Source: a virus. Taken from it: a DNA stretch of 33,282 bases. A model generated the notes under the pieces. It did not search any database, had not been told where the DNA came from, and saw only the letters and a program-made list of their open reading frames with translations. Position 1 is the first letter of the stretch. Each line of letters starts with the position of its first letter. Shown here one piece after another: positions 23,868 to 29,637 of the stretch. The position numbers and the translations under genes are program-made. Where the stretch lies: positions 1 to 33,282 of the IMG/VR virus record IMGVR_UViG_3300021376_000201; one strand, given 5' to 3'.

Positions 23868-24386
23868 GCTATATATAAATCCTACCATCACAAACCTGTT
23901 ACCAGAAATAATTTTTTTTACCCCGTGAGTGCATTCTTCTGATGTTTCATGAACTAAAAGAGTTCCTGATAAAGGCTTAAGAATAATATTTTTATCAGTA
24001 TATACAACCTCTCCCCCCTCATAGTCATTGTTTAAATACAATACATATCCATAAACTGGAATTTCATTATTGTCAGAAGAATAATTTTCTTTGTCTGAAT
24101 GTGGGTAAAATGCCCATTTGTCATTAGATTTTTTATATTTTAAAACTTGGTCTGGCACATATATTCTTTCATTATTTTTAATTAATGATAAAAATTTATT
24201 ATTATATTTGTCTAATATTTCTTCTACTGTTTTATCTAAATTTATTTTTTTTGTAAAATGTATACTATGAGGCCAGCTGTTCCAGCCGTCTTCTAACTGA
24301 CAAAAAGATAGTATGATTTGTAAATCTATCTTATCTATAAAATTTTCAATATAAAAAATATCTTTATCCAAATAAATTTTATCCAT
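23853..24386 (-). CDS. 2OG-Fe(II) oxygenase, single domain
   Basis: A 177-residue oxygenase with complete ligands H96-x-D98 (FYPHSDKE) and H154 (CTHGV) and anchor R164 (GNRFVMVGF). The core block is YVLYLNNDYEGGEVVY, followed by ILKPLSGTLLVH. It is clearly close to the second domain of the 444-residue protein two genes upstream (same NIFYIEDF-type start, same KNII-KP-SGTLL-H pattern), so one derives from the other. It is the last gene of this cluster; its stop codon lies in the convergent terminator stem. The previous gene's last codons supply a GGAG ribosome binding site. Substrate unknown. Confidence 0.86.
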   Translation of the reverse strand: MDKIYLDKDIFYIENFIDKIDLQIILSFCQLEDGWNSWPHSIHFTKKINLDKTVEEILDKYNNKFLSLIKNNERIYVPDQVLKYKKSNDKWAFYPHSDKENYSSDNNEIPVYGYVLYLNNDYEGGEVVYTDKNIILKPLSGTLLVHETSEECTHGVKKIISGNRFVMVGFIYSKNPE

Positions 24387-24396
24387 TAAAGATCTC
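24368..24396. repeat. 29-bp gene-junction repeat, copy 1
   Basis: It spans the end of the sulfotransferase gene and the start of the 177-residue oxygenase gene. It matches 25001-25029 at 27 of 29 positions. Copy 1 holds a functional start codon. Confidence 0.85.
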
Positions 24397-24994
24397 CTAG
24401 TATTACGCTTTTCTCTATAGCCTTATTGTATAACTTGTAATGTTCTTCTAAAGGCAAACCTTTAATCATTTCCAGGTGGCGGTTATACAGAACATCTTTT
24501 TTTGAAGTAACAGTTTTTCTTTTGTCTTGAGTTTTAACGTGCCAACTAGAGTAGGATTTAAAATCTTCGTTGGTTAAGGAAAAGAATTTTCCCAATGAGT
24601 TACACAAAAATTTGGCAACCTTGTCTGTATTACTAATAACATCTTTAAAGTCAAAGAAGGTAACATTATGGTCTAGCATCTCAGAATAGTGATCTAAAAA
24701 TTGATTACTTCTAAACTGCATTTGAGAAAAATTTTCCATTACATTTATGGATGTTAATGACTCAATTGGATCTCTTGCAATTGAAAAAACCTTAGAGTAA
24801 TCTTTGCCTGCGGCAGACTGTATTTCATACATTCTAGATTTAAAGAATTCCGATGGAGTATCTTTATTTATTTTTACGTAGTGTCCAAAATCTATATCCA
24901 GGTCAGTATTTAAGTCTAAATACCATGATAGCCAATTTTTACCAGATCGGGGATAGGTTAAGAAATAAGCGTCAGGTTTTAAATTTACAATCAT
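24386..24994 (-). CDS. Sulfotransferase-like protein
   Basis: A 202-residue protein with the PAPS-binding P-loop of sulfotransferases near the N-terminus (FLTYPRSGKNWLSWYL, residues 11-26; the family consensus is TYPKSGTTW). A second conserved block, FSIARDPIESLTS at about 70-82, corresponds to the 3'-phosphate-binding segment. Such enzymes move sulfate from PAPS to hydroxyl or amine groups of sugars, lipids, small molecules or tyrosine. It is a little shorter than typical cytosolic ones. It lies between two oxygenases, so a hydroxylated product could be its acceptor; this is inference. It overlaps the next gene by one base (TAATG). Confidence 0.8.
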   Translation of the reverse strand: MIVNLKPDAYFLTYPRSGKNWLSWYLDLNTDLDIDFGHYVKINKDTPSEFFKSRMYEIQSAAGKDYSKVFSIARDPIESLTSINVMENFSQMQFRSNQFLDHYSEMLDHNVTFFDFKDVISNTDKVAKFLCNSLGKFFSLTNEDFKSYSSWHVKTQDKRKTVTSKKDVLYNRHLEMIKGLPLEEHYKLYNKAIEKSVILGDL

Positions 24995-25000
24995 TATTTA

Positions 25001-25029
25001 CCAAATAAACTTTATTCATTAAAGATCTC
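25001..25029. repeat. 29-bp gene-junction repeat, copy 2, with vestigial start
   Basis: Second copy of the junction repeat, at the end of the 175-residue oxygenase gene. Here the matching start codon at 25019 opens a frame of only 15 codons, so it looks like the remains of a displaced or deleted gene start upstream of the sulfotransferase. Confidence 0.8.
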
Positions 25030-25546
25030 TTTTATCTTTATTTTTGTTTTCTATGTAGTTTAAGTTTAGCACAACACGAATATTTGTATCTGTTTGAGAG
25101 TATCCACTATGCATAATATTAGAATCAAAAACCACTAATCTATTTTCTAAGCTCCCAATTTTCTCTCCGCTTTCAAACATAGTAAATCCATTATTTGTGT
25201 TTAAATAAAATATTGCAGTGGTATGTTTCATTTTGCTATCGGTATGCATACCACCCTCAATATGAATAGGAGTTCTTGTTCCAAGATTTGCTTTTACTCT
25301 CAGTATCTCTTCTGGATTAATTTTATTTATTAATGGCATAACATCTGAATAAAAATTAGATTTTACCCCAACATCTTTTCTATACATTAAATTAAAAAAT
25401 TGAAACTTATCTATTTCTTTTATTTCATTGGGATAGGCTACGTTAGGACTGTAGTACCATGGAAATTTTTCGTTATCTATAAAAACACTTTTTATTACTG
25501 CAAACTCTTTTTTGTCTAAATAGTTATCAAATATTTTGATGCTCAA
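25019..25546 (-). CDS. 2OG-Fe(II) oxygenase, divergent type
   Basis: A 175-residue oxygenase of a different sub-branch. It begins MSIKIFDNYLDKKEFAVIKS, has the ILRVKANLGTRTP block seen in phage enzymes of this type, and ligands H101-x-D103 (GGMHTDSK) and H146 (IMHSGYSQ) with anchor R157 (NIRVVLNLNY). The core lacks the EGGEL motif of the others and reads FYLNTNNGFTMFESG instead. It overlaps the end of the two-domain oxygenase gene by 20 bases. Such enzymes are known in cyanophages and pelagic phages; their targets are mostly unknown. Confidence 0.82.
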   Translation of the reverse strand: MSIKIFDNYLDKKEFAVIKSVFIDNEKFPWYYSPNVAYPNEIKEIDKFQFFNLMYRKDVGVKSNFYSDVMPLINKINPEEILRVKANLGTRTPIHIEGGMHTDSKMKHTTAIFYLNTNNGFTMFESGEKIGSLENRLVVFDSNIMHSGYSQTDTNIRVVLNLNYIENKNKDKRDL

Positions 25547-26861
25547 CTATATCCTCTTTTTTGTAAGTAAATCCAGTAAAAACTATTCTTCGTCCTCCAG
25601 AAAACCTTAAGACTCCATGCTCATATTCTTTTGATCCAGGATGACATAACAATGTACCAGATTTAGGTTTAAAAATAATATTTTTATTAGTATATTTAAT
25701 TTCTCCTCCAGAAAAATCATCTGTAATAAATATTACAATACCTTGTGCAACATTTGCAATTACACCATCATGATCAATATATGTGTCTTCTGTATTGTCT
25801 GAATGTGGTTGCATTATCCATTCGCCATTAGGATTTCGAGGGCTTCCTAAGTTTTTTTCATCTCCATAAACTATAATTGGAGGAGATCCACATGACCTAT
25901 AGAACTGAGTTTCATTATTTAAAAGATCTAATAATTTAGAATTATATTTTTGCCACAGATCACAAATTGAAGGGACTTCATAAATTTGATGAATTGCATG
26001 CTCATAAGCAGCTGATTTGGGAACTTTATTTACTTCTTCAACAATTATTTTTATGTCTTCTGGTGATACAAAATCTTCTATATAAAATATATTTTCTTCT
26101 AAATATTGCTTTTTAAATTTACTTTCTTTTCTTTTTTCTTCTACATTTTTTAAATTTAAAAAATCATGCGTAATGTTTTTAGTACTATCTTCAATTTTTG
26201 TTCCGTATGGAATAAAACCTTGAGATGGTCCCATTCTCCAAAAATGTGGAGTTATATATTTATATCCTTTAGGGTAAAGGGCTTCGTGTTCGTTTTCTAA
26301 ATCAGAAGATTTAAACATAATTATGCTGCCAGCCTCTGGCTTTATTGTTAAGTTATGTTTAACAAATTTTAATTCTCCGCCCTCATAATCATCATTATAA
26401 TAAATAACATATGAGTGTTCTAAATCATCATATGGGCAATCGGTATGAGGTCCTCTACTTGACATTGCGTTATATCTGCCAATTACATACCCTCCAGATG
26501 AAAGTTTTGGATTATGCTTTGTATCTATTTTCATCAAATCTGCATAAATTTCAGAACATTTATTAACTGCATCATCAATAGATTTAAAAACCCAATAACT
26601 ATCTGTATACACTTTATCTCGATCTGCTACATTATCAATAATGTTATATATGCATTTTGCTGATCCAAAATCAGGAGAAACAATACCTTCTTTTTTCCAA
26701 TCTCTTTCTTGCTCTAACGAAAAAGCATACTGGTTCCCCCAAGGAAGCCAGTCTGTTATCACATTATTGCTTGTTTTATTTATATAGTCTATAATTTCTT
26801 TAGAATTAGGTATTGCATTTTTAAAATAAAATATCTTTTCATTAAATACTTCATATTCCAT
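25527..26861 (-). CDS. Two-domain 2OG-Fe(II) oxygenase fusion
   Basis: A 444-residue protein made of two complete oxygenase domains. Domain 1 (about 1-215) has the long-leader start EVFNEKIFYFKNAIPNSKEI, ligands H139-x-D141 and H192 and anchor K201. Domain 2 (about 255-435) has the short-leader start NIFYIEDFVSPEDI, ligands H353-x-D355 and H415 and anchor R424. The linker is charged. Both active sites look intact, so it could act on two positions or two substrates. Domain 2 closely resembles the separate 177-residue gene. The start at 26861 has GGGAGG seven bases upstream; an in-frame ATG 15 bases earlier lies before that site and is less likely. Confidence 0.88.
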   Translation of the reverse strand: MEYEVFNEKIFYFKNAIPNSKEIIDYINKTSNNVITDWLPWGNQYAFSLEQERDWKKEGIVSPDFGSAKCIYNIIDNVADRDKVYTDSYWVFKSIDDAVNKCSEIYADLMKIDTKHNPKLSSGGYVIGRYNAMSSRGPHTDCPYDDLEHSYVIYYNDDYEGGELKFVKHNLTIKPEAGSIIMFKSSDLENEHEALYPKGYKYITPHFWRMGPSQGFIPYGTKIEDSTKNITHDFLNLKNVEEKRKESKFKKQYLEENIFYIEDFVSPEDIKIIVEEVNKVPKSAAYEHAIHQIYEVPSICDLWQKYNSKLLDLLNNETQFYRSCGSPPIIVYGDEKNLGSPRNPNGEWIMQPHSDNTEDTYIDHDGVIANVAQGIVIFITDDFSGGEIKYTNKNIIFKPKSGTLLCHPGSKEYEHGVLRFSGGRRIVFTGFTYKKEDIVEHQNI

Positions 26862-26921
26862 ACTATATCCTCCCAATTAAGTGAAAAAGTGCGGCGGAAA
26901 GTGAACCGAAAAATAGAACCA

Positions 26922-27035
26922 TCAATATCCCTTATTCTTCCATTTATCACTATCAAATTCACTAAAGGATGCCAATAGGGCAAAACCCATTAATATAATG
27001 CCCACTATGCATCCAATTATGAAGACTGTTTCCAT
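26922..27035 (-). CDS. Small single-pass membrane peptide
   Basis: A 37-residue peptide starting METVFIIGCIVGIILMGFAL. A strong membrane helix (residues 4-22) is followed by an acidic then basic tail (SEFDSDKWKNKGY). The ATG is preceded by TATAAT with exactly six bases between, as in three other genes, so a leaderless mRNA is likely. It sits between two oxygenase genes in an otherwise non-coding stretch. Function unknown; membrane micropeptides in phages can act in lysis control or exclusion, but nothing here shows that. Confidence 0.5.
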   Translation of the reverse strand: METVFIIGCIVGIILMGFALLASFSEFDSDKWKNKGY

Positions 27036-27041
27036 ATATAT

Positions 27042-27047
27042 ATTATA
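27042..27047 (-). promoter_or_regulatory. -10 box (TATAAT) for the membrane peptide
   Basis: TATAAT on the minus strand, six bases before the ATG at 27035, within an extremely AT-rich stretch. The -35 is weak, and the AT-richness lowers the significance of the match. Confidence 0.35.
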
Positions 27048-27246
27048 ATATATTTTTTATATATTGATATCTGGGGATATTAGATTTTAGCAAAGCCCCC
27101 CTTTCCCCCCGTTTGTAAAAATTACAAAAAGAGAGAAAGGAGGTTTATTTGTAGCTACACATCTGGTACATATTGAGTTTCAGTGTAAGCCCCCCACAAA
27201 CCAAAAGTAAGTGTAGCATTTAGTTTTCATCAAAGTCAAGAGGTAA
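27048..27246. other. Intergenic region with G-tracts and an orphan ribosome binding site
   Basis: No convincing gene. On the minus strand it has GGGGGG-AAA-GGGGGG plus a third G6 tract, a hairpin TTTGTAA / TTACAAA and a palindrome TGTAGCTACA. On the plus strand AGAAAGGAGGT at 27134-27144 is a perfect extended Shine-Dalgarno with no open frame after it. A promoter-like pair lies at its right end. Confidence 0.4.
27210..27239 (-). promoter_or_regulatory. Promoter after the 233-residue oxygenase gene
   Basis: On the minus strand -35 TTGACT (27234-27239), an 18-base spacer ending in TGC, and -10 TACACT (27210-27215). It points into the intergenic region and so would transcribe it, the membrane peptide and the oxygenases beyond. 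Confidence 0.5.
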
Positions 27247-27948
27247 TTAATATGAATAAGAAATATTAGGGACATAAAGCGCCCTATCTATTCCGCATCT
27301 TTGAGGTCTAATCAAACAAATTTCACATTTACATAAAGGTACGTATCCTTTACCTGGACCATCATGCCACATCTGTATTGTAAATGCTTTGGTACCTTCA
27401 GTTAAAAGTTTTGTGCCATGACTCAATTCTTTATCCGTAGAACTAAAAATTATTATATCCCCTGCATTTGGCTTTAATTCAAGCGGGTAGGATTCAAAGT
27501 ATAATTCTCCTCCAATATAGTCATCAGTCCAATAAATTAAAATTGAATGTTCTTCTCCAACATAATCATCTGGAGTGTCTATATGAAAATTAAGTTGATG
27601 TAGTAAATTATATACGGATATTGCAAAGCTTTTTTCAGGCCTAAATTCAACCTTAACATTATTTTTTTCTTTATAAATTTCAACACATTGAAGCAAGATT
27701 TTTCTAAAACTGTTTAAATATGAAAGCGTTTTTTCATCACAATCATTTTCGTTCCAATATTTTTGATGAAATGATTTAGTTTTACCATAATTCTGATTCC
27801 ATGTATCATCTCTCCAATCTTGCCATTCGCTAACAGCTAGATTGCTTGTTTTGTCAAAATACTCAAACATTTCTTTTGCATTTGGTATTGCTTTCTCAAA
27901 TACAAAAATTTTGTCGTGTAGTATATTGAGATTAATTTTAGTACTCAT
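27247..27948 (-). CDS. 2OG-Fe(II) oxygenase with cysteine-rich tail
   Basis: A 233-residue oxygenase with long-leader start LHDKIFVFEKAIPNAKEMF, ligands H122-x-D124 (NFHIDTPD) and H177 (LSHGT) and anchor K187. The core block is SILIYWTDDYIGGELYF. The last 30 residues carry CKCEIC and a further Cys (residues 206, 208, 211 and 218), a possible metal-binding tail not seen in the other copies. The ATG at 27948 is chosen because it puts the shared block near the N-terminus and overlaps the preceding stop by 11 bases; an in-frame TTG at 27990 is an alternative. No clear ribosome binding site. Confidence 0.83.
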   Translation of the reverse strand: MSTKINLNILHDKIFVFEKAIPNAKEMFEYFDKTSNLAVSEWQDWRDDTWNQNYGKTKSFHQKYWNENDCDEKTLSYLNSFRKILLQCVEIYKEKNNVKVEFRPEKSFAISVYNLLHQLNFHIDTPDDYVGEEHSILIYWTDDYIGGELYFESYPLELKPNAGDIIIFSSTDKELSHGTKLLTEGTKAFTIQMWHDGPGKGYVPLCKCEICLIRPQRCGIDRALYVPNISYSY

Positions 27949-28654
27949 GAGGCTTGGTATAAAAATTTTCTGGCAAATCATTTTTACCAAATATATCAGT
28001 TACAGCACTAGACATTTTAATTGCATCAACACCTTCATATAATTGATCTTTTTCTCTCAATGCCTGCGCTTCTGGTAAAGATGCAAATCCTGCCACTATA
28101 TAACGGATTCTATTGCCCTTTACAGGCTTTGTCCCATGTAAGTAGTCCTCCCATCCTGGATGTAGGAGCAAATCGCCCTTATTTGGCTTGTATTCAAAAT
28201 TTACGTATGGATAATATATTTCTCCCCCGTCAAAATTGCTTATATAATGGGTAACTCCAAATACACATTTATTATCTAGCCCCAGTGATTCCGCCAAATT
28301 ATCAGCATGTTCAAACATGGTCTGTCCTTCTGTCATTCTGTGAACTGAATTCATGCTTTCTACCCAAAGTTCTTGATTAAATAATTCTTGTAGTCTTACA
28401 CGCATATGTTTTAATTCTTGATCTAAATCAGGATCTTCTACAAAAAAGAATTTCCCGTGCCACCATTCTCTTTTATTTTTTTCCCACCATGCTTCTTCTC
28501 CAAATGATTCTGCATGATTTACTAGTCTGTCGCAAAGATCGTCTGATAGCCAGTTTTTTAAAACAACTATATTTTTTTCTATTAAAACAGCATTGGGTTC
28601 TTTTTCTAAAATTTGAGTTAATTGTTTTTTGACTATTGATGCATATGGTTCCAT
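27938..28654 (-). CDS. 2OG-Fe(II) oxygenase
   Basis: A 238-residue oxygenase with ligands H116-x-D118 (MFEHADNL) and H173 (YLHGT) and anchor R182 (GNRIRYIVAGF). The core block is THYISNFDGGEIYYPY, followed by YKPNKGDLLLHPG. It is of the short-leader type (NIVVLKNWLSDDLCDRL) and has a C-terminal extension of about 45 residues. Start taken at 28654, one base after the stop of the iron-sulfur carrier gene, which suggests coupling; the frame is open to 28708 but that would overlap the carrier's metal-binding end. Substrate unknown. Confidence 0.83.
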   Translation of the reverse strand: MEPYASIVKKQLTQILEKEPNAVLIEKNIVVLKNWLSDDLCDRLVNHAESFGEEAWWEKNKREWWHGKFFFVEDPDLDQELKHMRVRLQELFNQELWVESMNSVHRMTEGQTMFEHADNLAESLGLDNKCVFGVTHYISNFDGGEIYYPYVNFEYKPNKGDLLLHPGWEDYLHGTKPVKGNRIRYIVAGFASLPEAQALREKDQLYEGVDAIKMSSAVTDIFGKNDLPENFYTKPHEY

Positions 28655-28655
28655 A

Positions 28656-28982
28656 TTAGTTAAAACTATCTCCACAGGCACAGGAGCCCTGAGCATTCGG
28701 ATTGTCAATGGAGAACCCCTGGCTACTGATTGTGTCTTTAAAGTCCATTGTAGCCCCTTCTAGGTATATCCAGGACATCTTGTCTACCCTAACATCAAAA
28801 TCTTTATATCTAATTAACTCATCATCTTTAACTTCATAATCAAAATAAGTTTGATATCTTAATCCAGAGCATCCTCCAGGTTGTACAGCTATTCTCAAGA
28901 ATAACGTTCTATCTGTAAAAATAATTTGTTGTTCTTTTATTAATTCTCCCGCTTTTTTTACAGCAGATTCAGTTAATTTCAT
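28656..28982 (-). CDS. A-type iron-sulfur cluster carrier (IscA/ErpA-like)
   Basis: A 108-residue protein of the HesB/IscA family, which carries iron-sulfur clusters or iron to target proteins. The three ligand cysteines are present: C38 (QPGGCSGLRY) and C101/C103 (GSCACGDSF). The length is typical. It heads a minus-strand cluster of non-haem iron enzymes. It has a good promoter and no ribosome binding site; the -10 lies six bases before the ATG, so the mRNA should be leaderless. The next gene follows after one base. Confidence 0.92.
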   Translation of the reverse strand: MKLTESAVKKAGELIKEQQIIFTDRTLFLRIAVQPGGCSGLRYQTYFDYEVKDDELIRYKDFDVRVDKMSWIYLEGATMDFKDTISSQGFSIDNPNAQGSCACGDSFN

Positions 28983-28988
28983 GCATTA

Positions 28989-29016
28989 ATTATACACCCT
29001 CACGCATTCTAGTCAA
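28989..29016 (-). promoter_or_regulatory. Leaderless promoter of the IscA-like gene and oxygenase cluster
   Basis: On the minus strand -35 TTGACT (29011-29016), a 16-base spacer and -10 TATAAT (28989-28994), then six bases and the ATG at 28982. This is the best-formed of the leaderless promoters in the window. Confidence 0.75.
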
Positions 29017-29065
29017 CTATAATTTAGATTTTAAAAAATGTTAATATAGATTTATTTTGTATGAT

Positions 29066-29117
29066 GCACTATCTAGAGAAATCGGACATTTCGGATAGTG
29101 CGCCCATAGTTAGCGCA
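29066..29117. repeat. Nested inverted repeats in the divergent control region
   Basis: GCACTATC / GATAGTGC (29066-29073 with 29094-29101) encloses GAAAT / ATTTC around CGGAC. TGCGC / GCGCA (29099-29103 with 29113-29117) follows at once. An 8-bp arm, TCGGACAT (29082-29089), is repeated inverted at 29163-29170. These could be operators or part of a replication or partition site. Confidence 0.7.
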
Positions 29118-29120
29118 TTT

Positions 29121-29136
29121 TGTGATTATAATCACA
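29121..29136. promoter_or_regulatory. CRP/GlxR-like palindrome, site 1
   Basis: TGTGATTATAATCACA, a perfect 16-bp palindrome matching the TGTGA-N6-TCACA site of CRP-family regulators. It lies about 95 bases upstream of the predicted start of transcription of the first small gene. Confidence 0.65.
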
Positions 29137-29138
29137 GA

Positions 29139-29154
29139 TGTTTCATGTGAAACA
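29139..29154. promoter_or_regulatory. parS-like palindrome
   Basis: TGTTTCATGTGAAACA differs at one base from the bacterial chromosome-partition site TGTTTCACGTGAAACA (T instead of C at position 8). It overlaps CRP-like site 2, and copies of the 11-bp sequence ATCACAGATGT lie on both sides (29131-29141 and 29156-29166). Confidence 0.45.
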
Positions 29155-29161
29155 CATCACA
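29146..29161. promoter_or_regulatory. CRP/GlxR-like palindrome, site 2
   Basis: TGTGA-AACACA-TCACA, centred 25 bases after site 1 and about 70 bases upstream of the predicted start of transcription from the first TGTCRG promoter. Confidence 0.55.
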
Positions 29162-29195
29162 GATGTCCGAATTGTTCTATTTATACTCTTGAAAA

Positions 29196-29217
29196 TGTCA
29201 GTCCCCCATGATAATAT
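29196..29217 (+). promoter_or_regulatory. TGTCRG-N10-TANNNT promoter 1
   Basis: TGTCAG box at 29196-29201, ten bases, then TAATAT at 29212-29217; C-rich subtype (TCCCCCATGA). It precedes the 65-residue gene at 29249, which has an AGAAAGGAAA ribosome binding site. Confidence 0.7.
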
Positions 29218-29248
29218 TTAATTATTAGATAAACAGAAAGGAAATATC

Positions 29249-29446
29249 ATGTCAAATCTATACTCAGTAGAATCTCTACTAATTGGCAAGGCTTATCGGT
29301 CTGCCTCCGTTGAAGGTGTTATTACAGACGCCGAGCCTTATACTAAGGCTTACTATGCTGATGCTGATGCTTATCGTGTGCGTGTTCGCCCTAGTGGCTC
29401 GCTATCCGATACCTATCGAATCGTAGCCGTAGCGCATGTGAGCTAA
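29249..29446 (+). CDS. Small protein of unknown function
   Basis: A 65-residue, mostly beta protein (MSNLYSVESLLIGKAYRSAS, then ending GSLSDTYRIVAVAHVS), with Ala-Tyr-Asp repeats in the middle. No known motif. It is the first gene of the plus-strand small-gene array, behind TGTCRG promoter 1 and an AGAAAGGAAA ribosome binding site. Its stop codon lies inside CRP-like site 3. Likely an early regulatory or host-interaction protein by position only. Confidence 0.6.
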   Translation: MSNLYSVESLLIGKAYRSASVEGVITDAEPYTKAYYADADAYRVRVRPSGSLSDTYRIVAVAHVS

Positions 29447-29452
29447 ATCACA
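29437..29452. promoter_or_regulatory. CRP/GlxR-like palindrome, site 3
   Basis: TGTGA-GCTAAA-TCACA. The inverted arms extend to 9 bp (CGCATGTGA / TCACATGCG, 29433-29456). It spans the stop codon of the 65-residue gene and lies about 65 bases upstream of the predicted start from TGTCRG promoter 2. As RNA it could also form a hairpin. Confidence 0.6.
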
Positions 29453-29480
29453 TGCGACACGCATAGGATAGGCTTGGAAA

Positions 29481-29502
29481 TGTCAGTCCCCTATGATAGT
29501 CT
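29481..29502 (+). promoter_or_regulatory. TGTCRG-N10-TANNNT promoter 2
   Basis: TGTCAG at 29481-29486, ten bases, TAGTCT at 29497-29502 (weak -10). It precedes a structured, non-coding stretch rather than a gene directly. Confidence 0.55.
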
Positions 29503-29530
29503 TACAGACATAACAATTAAATAAGAATTA

Positions 29531-29589
29531 GTAGAGCGTGAGCCTAGCAAATAAACCGAAAGGGTGAGCCTAGCAAATAACCGCTCTAC
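29531..29589 (+). ncRNA. Structured leader or small RNA with a duplicated 17-base motif
   Basis: Outer stem GTAGAGCG / CGCTCTAC (29531-29538 with 29582-29589, 8 bp perfect) encloses two identical 17-base copies, GTGAGCCTAGCAAATAA, at 29538-29554 and 29564-29580 (26 bases apart). It lies downstream of TGTCRG promoter 2 and 48 bases before the next ATG. It could be a small RNA, a protein-binding leader or an attenuator. No known family recognised. Confidence 0.45.
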
Positions 29590-29637
29590 AATACAACTAA
29601 ATAAATTACAATTAATAAACGAATAGGAAATAAATAA

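Noticed and set aside
27111-27218. Short minus-strand frames (16 and 24 codons) in the intergenic region
   Set aside because: Too short, without ribosome binding sites, and one overlaps the promoter boxes.
29531-29589. tRNA gene
   Set aside because: The 8-bp outer stem suggests an acceptor stem, but the inside is a tandem 17-base repeat without D, anticodon or T arms.
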